Source: Rhypophila decipiens
Lineage: Eukaryota; Ascomycota; Sordariomycetes; Sordariales; Naviculisporaceae
Length of the DNA stretch: 61,286 bases
Reading direction: 5' to 3'
Assembly: GCA_033297075.1 (NCBI GenBank)
Contig: MU858259.1
Coordinates: 1 to 61,286 of the forward strand
Both the position numbers and the translations under genes were made by a program. Positions 57,604 through 61,286 of this stretch are shown here, in pieces; positions within the stretch are counted from its first letter, which is position 1; every line of letters starts with the position of its first letter. Under the pieces are notes generated by a model that worked only from the letters and a program-made list of their open reading frames with translations, ran no database searches and had not been told where the DNA came from.

Positions 57604-58788
57604 TGCTTCAGGGGTCAGTTGATCAGAGCCTCACAGCAGGCAGAGCCCCGTAACACGAGCTGCCGGATGACCCCGAGATGCACCGAAATCCGGTTATCGC
57701 CGGGTACACCGCATTGCGGTTCTCGGTGGTCCGGTGCAGGCCGCCCTCGGGTTGTTCCGGCCCGAGCACCGAGACCCGTCCAGATAATCATCCGGATTGG
57801 CTCTCGAGATACTCCCGCCTTTACCTCTTACTGTTGTATCACCCTCCGGCCCCGTGGGGCGAAAATACCGGAAACCCAACTGGGCCAGCCCTTTGACGTA
57901 CACAACATGGAGTCGTGATGACTGTGGGTATTTTCTGCCCAAAAGTTACATCGGAATGCAAATTCGGCAACTTGACCGAGATTCAATTTATCCAGCCGAC
58001 GGCAGAAGACGATCGCCAGGACGCAAGGTACCATGCCCGCCAATCTAAATTCAACCACTTCAGCCGATTTCCATAGAGAGGGGCAATCACCTTTCTAATG
58101 TAGGCACAACGCTTTGTTACACACAGATAGCAGTAGCCAAAGACGGGATCCAACCGCTAACAGTTCAACCATCGGACGACAGGACCTCTCTTACATACGC
58201 ATACACGAAGCTAGCACTGCAGTAGATCGATGCATCCCTCCCCGCATCTGAACAAACGCATGGCGCGGCAACCGTGAAGAGACCGGGCGGTTGGTTCGGG
58301 GACAACAGGTCATGAAGAGGAACGTGTATGGTTGGAACACGACGATCAGAGGATACAAATCATCACAAGTCGAATGCAGGGTGACAATACATGCGAATGA
58401 GAGACATTGTTATACTACACATGGTCTCCTCCGGCTGTAACCATGCATTTGTCCCTACACGCTTCATTGTGTCTACTAAAAACTTGAACCGGGAGGAGTA
58501 GCTGGGGTAAAGAGTTTTTCCACATGGCCGGCCCGGGTACCTGGCCTCCCTGCTGGCCATGAGGATAAACTTGGGCCTTGGGTTGCGGTAAGGACCGCTT
58601 TCCGCAATAAATGGAGGCGCCCTTGCTCGGGCCGCTCTGTCATATGTTTATTAAGTCAAGACGGTGCATCATATCTTGTGCAGAGCATCCACCTCTCCTC
58701 TGTTTTGGCGTCTCCTTGTGACGAGGTTATTCTGATTAAGCTCGAGGATCCAAAGCCTCCCTGAATAGCCGCGGTCCAGGTTGTCATT
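57604..58788. other. Intergenic region between the GH5 and carboxylesterase genes
   Basis: About 1.2 kb without a supportable gene. A stretch at about 58130-58190 has a faint resemblance to tRNA T-arm sequence on the minus strand but lacks matching acceptor arms. The right end is the promoter of the esterase gene. Confidence 0.45.
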
Positions 58789-60774
58789 ATGGTTCTGACT
58801 ACCGCACGCCTCCTGGCTGCTCTGGCAGTAGGAGCCGTTGTCTCGGCGCTCCCAACCAGCCCTAGTCCGCCCAAGACCCCCATCATCGAAATATCCCAGT
58901 TCAAGGTCCCGCACAAGCATGCTGTGGATGGCCCCACGGTAGACTTGGGCTACTCGCGGTATCAGGGGCTATACGATCCCAAGTTTGACAGCAATATTTT
59001 CCTTGGGTAAGGGTTGCTCGTTCTTGTTTAGTTTGAAGCTAAATCTGCCGTCTAACACACGCCGCAGAATACGATATGCTGCCCCCCCCAAACGGTGGCA
59101 GCTGCCCGAAGAGCCAGCTGTTGACCTCACAACGGCCATAAAGAACGCCACCACCCAGCCCCCAAGATGTCCACAATCTCCCTCTGGGCCAGCCCGCGGA
59201 CCACTCGACGACGCCTCCATCAAGGGAGAGGAAGACTGCCTATTCCTCAACGTGTTTTCTCCTAACAAAGCCAAGAAGCTCCCTGTCCTTGTCTGGATTC
59301 ACGGCGGCGGATATGGCTTGGGTGATGCTGCCGGCTTCGACTTCTCCCAGCTGGTCAAGACATCGGGCAATGCCTTTGTCACCGTCGTCATCCAATACCG
59401 CCTTGGCGCTTTTGGGTTCCTCTCGTCTGCCGATCTCATGAAGCAGGGCGGCACCCCGAACGCAGCTGTTCACGATATGAGATTTGCTCTCCAATGGGTA
59501 CAAAAATACATCTCACGCTTCGGTGGTGATCCCGCCAAAGTCACCATCTCAGGCGAGTCGGCCGGCGGTGGCGCCGTCATGTTGATGGCGTTGGCCAACG
59601 GAGGTACGGAAAATACCACGTTGTTCCGAGGCGGTATCGCCAGCAGCCCGTACCTGCCCACTCAGCCGTAAGTCCTCCATCTTCCTCCGTTTCCCAGCTG
59701 TGATGAACCCAAACCCTAACCCTTAACAGCGACTACGACGGCGATGTCCCAACCGAGAACTACCTCCAATTCGCACAAAAGGCAGGTTGCCTCGGAACCG
59801 CCGACGCCTCCTCGAGCAGCGAAGCAGTCTACAAATGCCTCCTCAACGCCAACAGCACAGTCCTCCAACGAGCCTCAGCCGAGATCAGCAACAACGCCAA
59901 AGTAGGCCAATGGGCTTTTATCCCCGTAACCGACGGCACTCTTCTCCGCTCTCGCCCCACAGAGCAACTCCTACGCGGCCAGGTCAACGGCCAGCGTGTC
60001 ATCACCGGCCATAACGCCAACGAAGGCACCTACTTCGTTCCCCAGAACATCACCACACAACAAAGCTTTATCGATTTCATCAAGATCAACTACCCATCCG
60101 TGAACGATAGCCATATCGCTTCCATTCTCGAGCTATACTCTGTCCCCGAATCTTCTCTCACCTCTGCAAAGTTCGACACAGACGGTCTCAACCCCCCGTA
60201 CGCAACCTCGGTATCAGGCTACGCAGTAGGCTGGCAACAGGCAGCCAACAACCTCTACGCAGAAACCACCTTTGTCTGCCCCGCTTACTGGCTCGCAGAC
60301 GCGTATGCCACCAGGCAAGGCGGCAAGAGCATATACGCATCATGGCGCTATCAATTCTCCATCCCAAATGCATTCCACGGCTCAGATCTCCAGCCCATAT
60401 TTGAGGACCCTGCCGTTGCAAATGCCCGGGTTGATACAACTTTCAAGCGAGGGTTCCAGAGTATTTGGGCACAGTTTATTACCAAGCAGGATCCCGGACT
60501 CTACCCGGATATCATTGAGGCTGATGGGGGCGCGGGCAAGACTGCGTTGAGCGCGGCGAGTGGGGACAATTGGTGGCCTTGGGGATCTGTGGGCGGGAGC
60601 CCGAGAGACGCAGAGAGGCCCCGATATTGGCCCATGTTGAATCTGAATGTTACGACAGCTGCGGATGGTAAATTCAAGGCGGACTGGAAGATAGTGGATG
60701 GAAAGAAGTTTGAGGGTAACAGGGGAGCGAGGTGTGATTTGTGGGCCAAGTTGGGGGATGTTATTGAGGAGTAA
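58789..60774 (+). CDS. Secreted type-B carboxylesterase/lipase
   Basis: Three exons: 58789-59006, 59068-59667 and 59730-60774 (introns 61 and 62 nt), totalling 1863 nt or 620 aa. A signal peptide (MVLTTARLLAALAVGAVVSA) leads into an alpha/beta hydrolase of the type-B carboxylesterase family. Motifs: EDCLFLNVFSP; oxyanion-hole WIHGGGYGLGDA; nucleophile elbow GESAGGG with Ser237; NANEGTYF, the acidic member region; and NAFHGSDLQ, which carries the catalytic His. N-glycosylation sequons (NAT, NTT, NST, NIT, NVT) are frequent, consistent with secretion. It would hydrolyse carboxylic esters or acyl lipids; the natural substrate cannot be told from sequence. The second intron contains a short telomere-like stretch, AACCCTAACCC. 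It is in the same orientation as the GH5 gene. Confidence 0.93.
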
Positions 60775-61286
60775 CAGAAGCAACGACCGGAGGCGGAACA
60801 TGAGGAAGGTGGATGTATATATGAGTTGTTCTTCAAAGGAAAAAGAGAAAGGGAGGAAAATAACACAGAATGGTTGGTATATGAACTGTCCGCGCCGTCG
60901 TTTGTAAAGTTGTAATGTGAGTCCACGAGTATAATGAACAAATATGTTACACTTGGTCATCTGGTTCAAGACATTGGTACATTTGTACATACAGTCTACC
61001 CCCTGTTTAATTGTTAGCGTAGTTCTCTAGACTGGGCCCACATCTAGATTTCGAACTTCAACAGAAAGATAACGTACCTAGAAAAGCCCCTTTAAAGCTG
61101 AAAATTAGAGAATATCAATAGAAAAGGCGAGAAAAGCTCTATTAGTCTGTCTTTTTTTTTTATTTTTTTTTTTTATAAAAAAAACTTCGGCTAACGTGCG
61201 TGATAAGCGAGCGCCGCAGACAAGCGAGCGCCGCACCTGGATATCCATACATAACCCTCAGAATCCATCCTTCCAAAATCGACGAA
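60775..61286. other. 3' flank and possible repeat-element border
   Basis: The left part is the esterase 3' UTR/flank. From about 61070 the sequence becomes AT-rich with a long T tract (61151-61174) and an A tract (61176-61184). It then turns abruptly GC-rich with short direct repeats. No open frame of substance is present. Confidence 0.5.
61205..61235 (+). repeat. Tandem GC-rich 14-mer, two copies
   Basis: AAGCGAGCGCCGCA occurs at 61205-61218 and again at 61222-61235 (17-base period), immediately after the poly-T/poly-A tract. Clusters of such repeats next to AT-rich tracts often mark ends of fungal transposons, but no transposase or terminal inverted repeat can be seen within the window. 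Confidence 0.6.

Noticed and set aside
58130..58190. tRNA-like T-arm sequence on the minus strand (GGTTGGATCCC)
   Set aside because: No acceptor-stem partners, anticodon loop or A box in the right place. The conserved C of the T loop is replaced by G.
1..61286. CRISPR arrays, rRNA genes, integrases or secondary-metabolite backbone genes
   Set aside because: None seen. No spaced repeat arrays and no PKS, NRPS or terpene synthase motifs were found in any open frame.

Overview
The window is nuclear DNA of a filamentous ascomycete (Pezizomycotina). Protein content and gene structure fit Sordariomycetes best; I cannot name a genus from sequence alone. The evidence is short introns (mostly 52-97 nt, GT..AG, CTAAC-like branch sites), a HET-domain heterokaryon-incompatibility locus, a cysteine-rich secreted protein, GH5 and type-B esterase secreted enzymes, and fungal forms of ATG26, CMR1, MTF2, YCS4, CDC7, CHL1 and FCP1. 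Nothing suggests a bacterial, viral or organellar origin. For nearly every spliced gene the exon lengths I propose sum to a multiple of three and rebuild a continuous conserved protein, which is the main check on the models.

Layout. (1) 1-13.6 kb looks accessory: a divergent tyrosyl-tRNA synthetase-like gene with an apparent one-base frameshift, running off the left edge; a methionine-permease-type amino-acid transporter; a 767-aa helical hypothetical protein; a 154-aa secreted cysteine-rich protein; a decayed HET-domain locus; a monocarboxylate-type MFS transporter with a GC-AG intron; and a small serine-rich hypothetical protein. (2) 15.2-45.8 kb is a housekeeping block: a mitochondrial MTF2-like protein, CMR1 (WD40), ATG26 sterol glucosyltransferase, tRNA-Gly(UCC), FCP1 RNA polymerase II CTD phosphatase, the GRIM-19/NDUFA13 subunit of complex I, condensin subunit YCS4, CDC7 kinase and CHL1 helicase. 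Condensin, CDC7 and CHL1 are consecutive and all act in S phase/mitosis. (3) 46-61 kb is again accessory and rich in secreted products: a five-exon secreted orphan, a DUF1996 protein, a coiled-coil orphan, a GH5 endoglucanase with a serine/threonine-rich tail and GPI-like end, and a type-B carboxylesterase. The right edge ends in AT-rich sequence plus short GC-rich direct repeats that may be the border of a repeat element.

No operons are expected or seen. Shared control is possible at the divergent gene pairs MTF2-like/CMR1, YCS4/CDC7, permease/767-aa gene, and secreted orphan/DUF1996. The most unusual signals are the frameshifted synthetase beside an amino-acid transporter, the decayed HET locus, a nested palindrome of GATA motifs near 19.85 kb, and a duplicated 35-nt element carrying ACGCGT boxes immediately before FCP1. 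No clearly new multi-gene system could be demonstrated.
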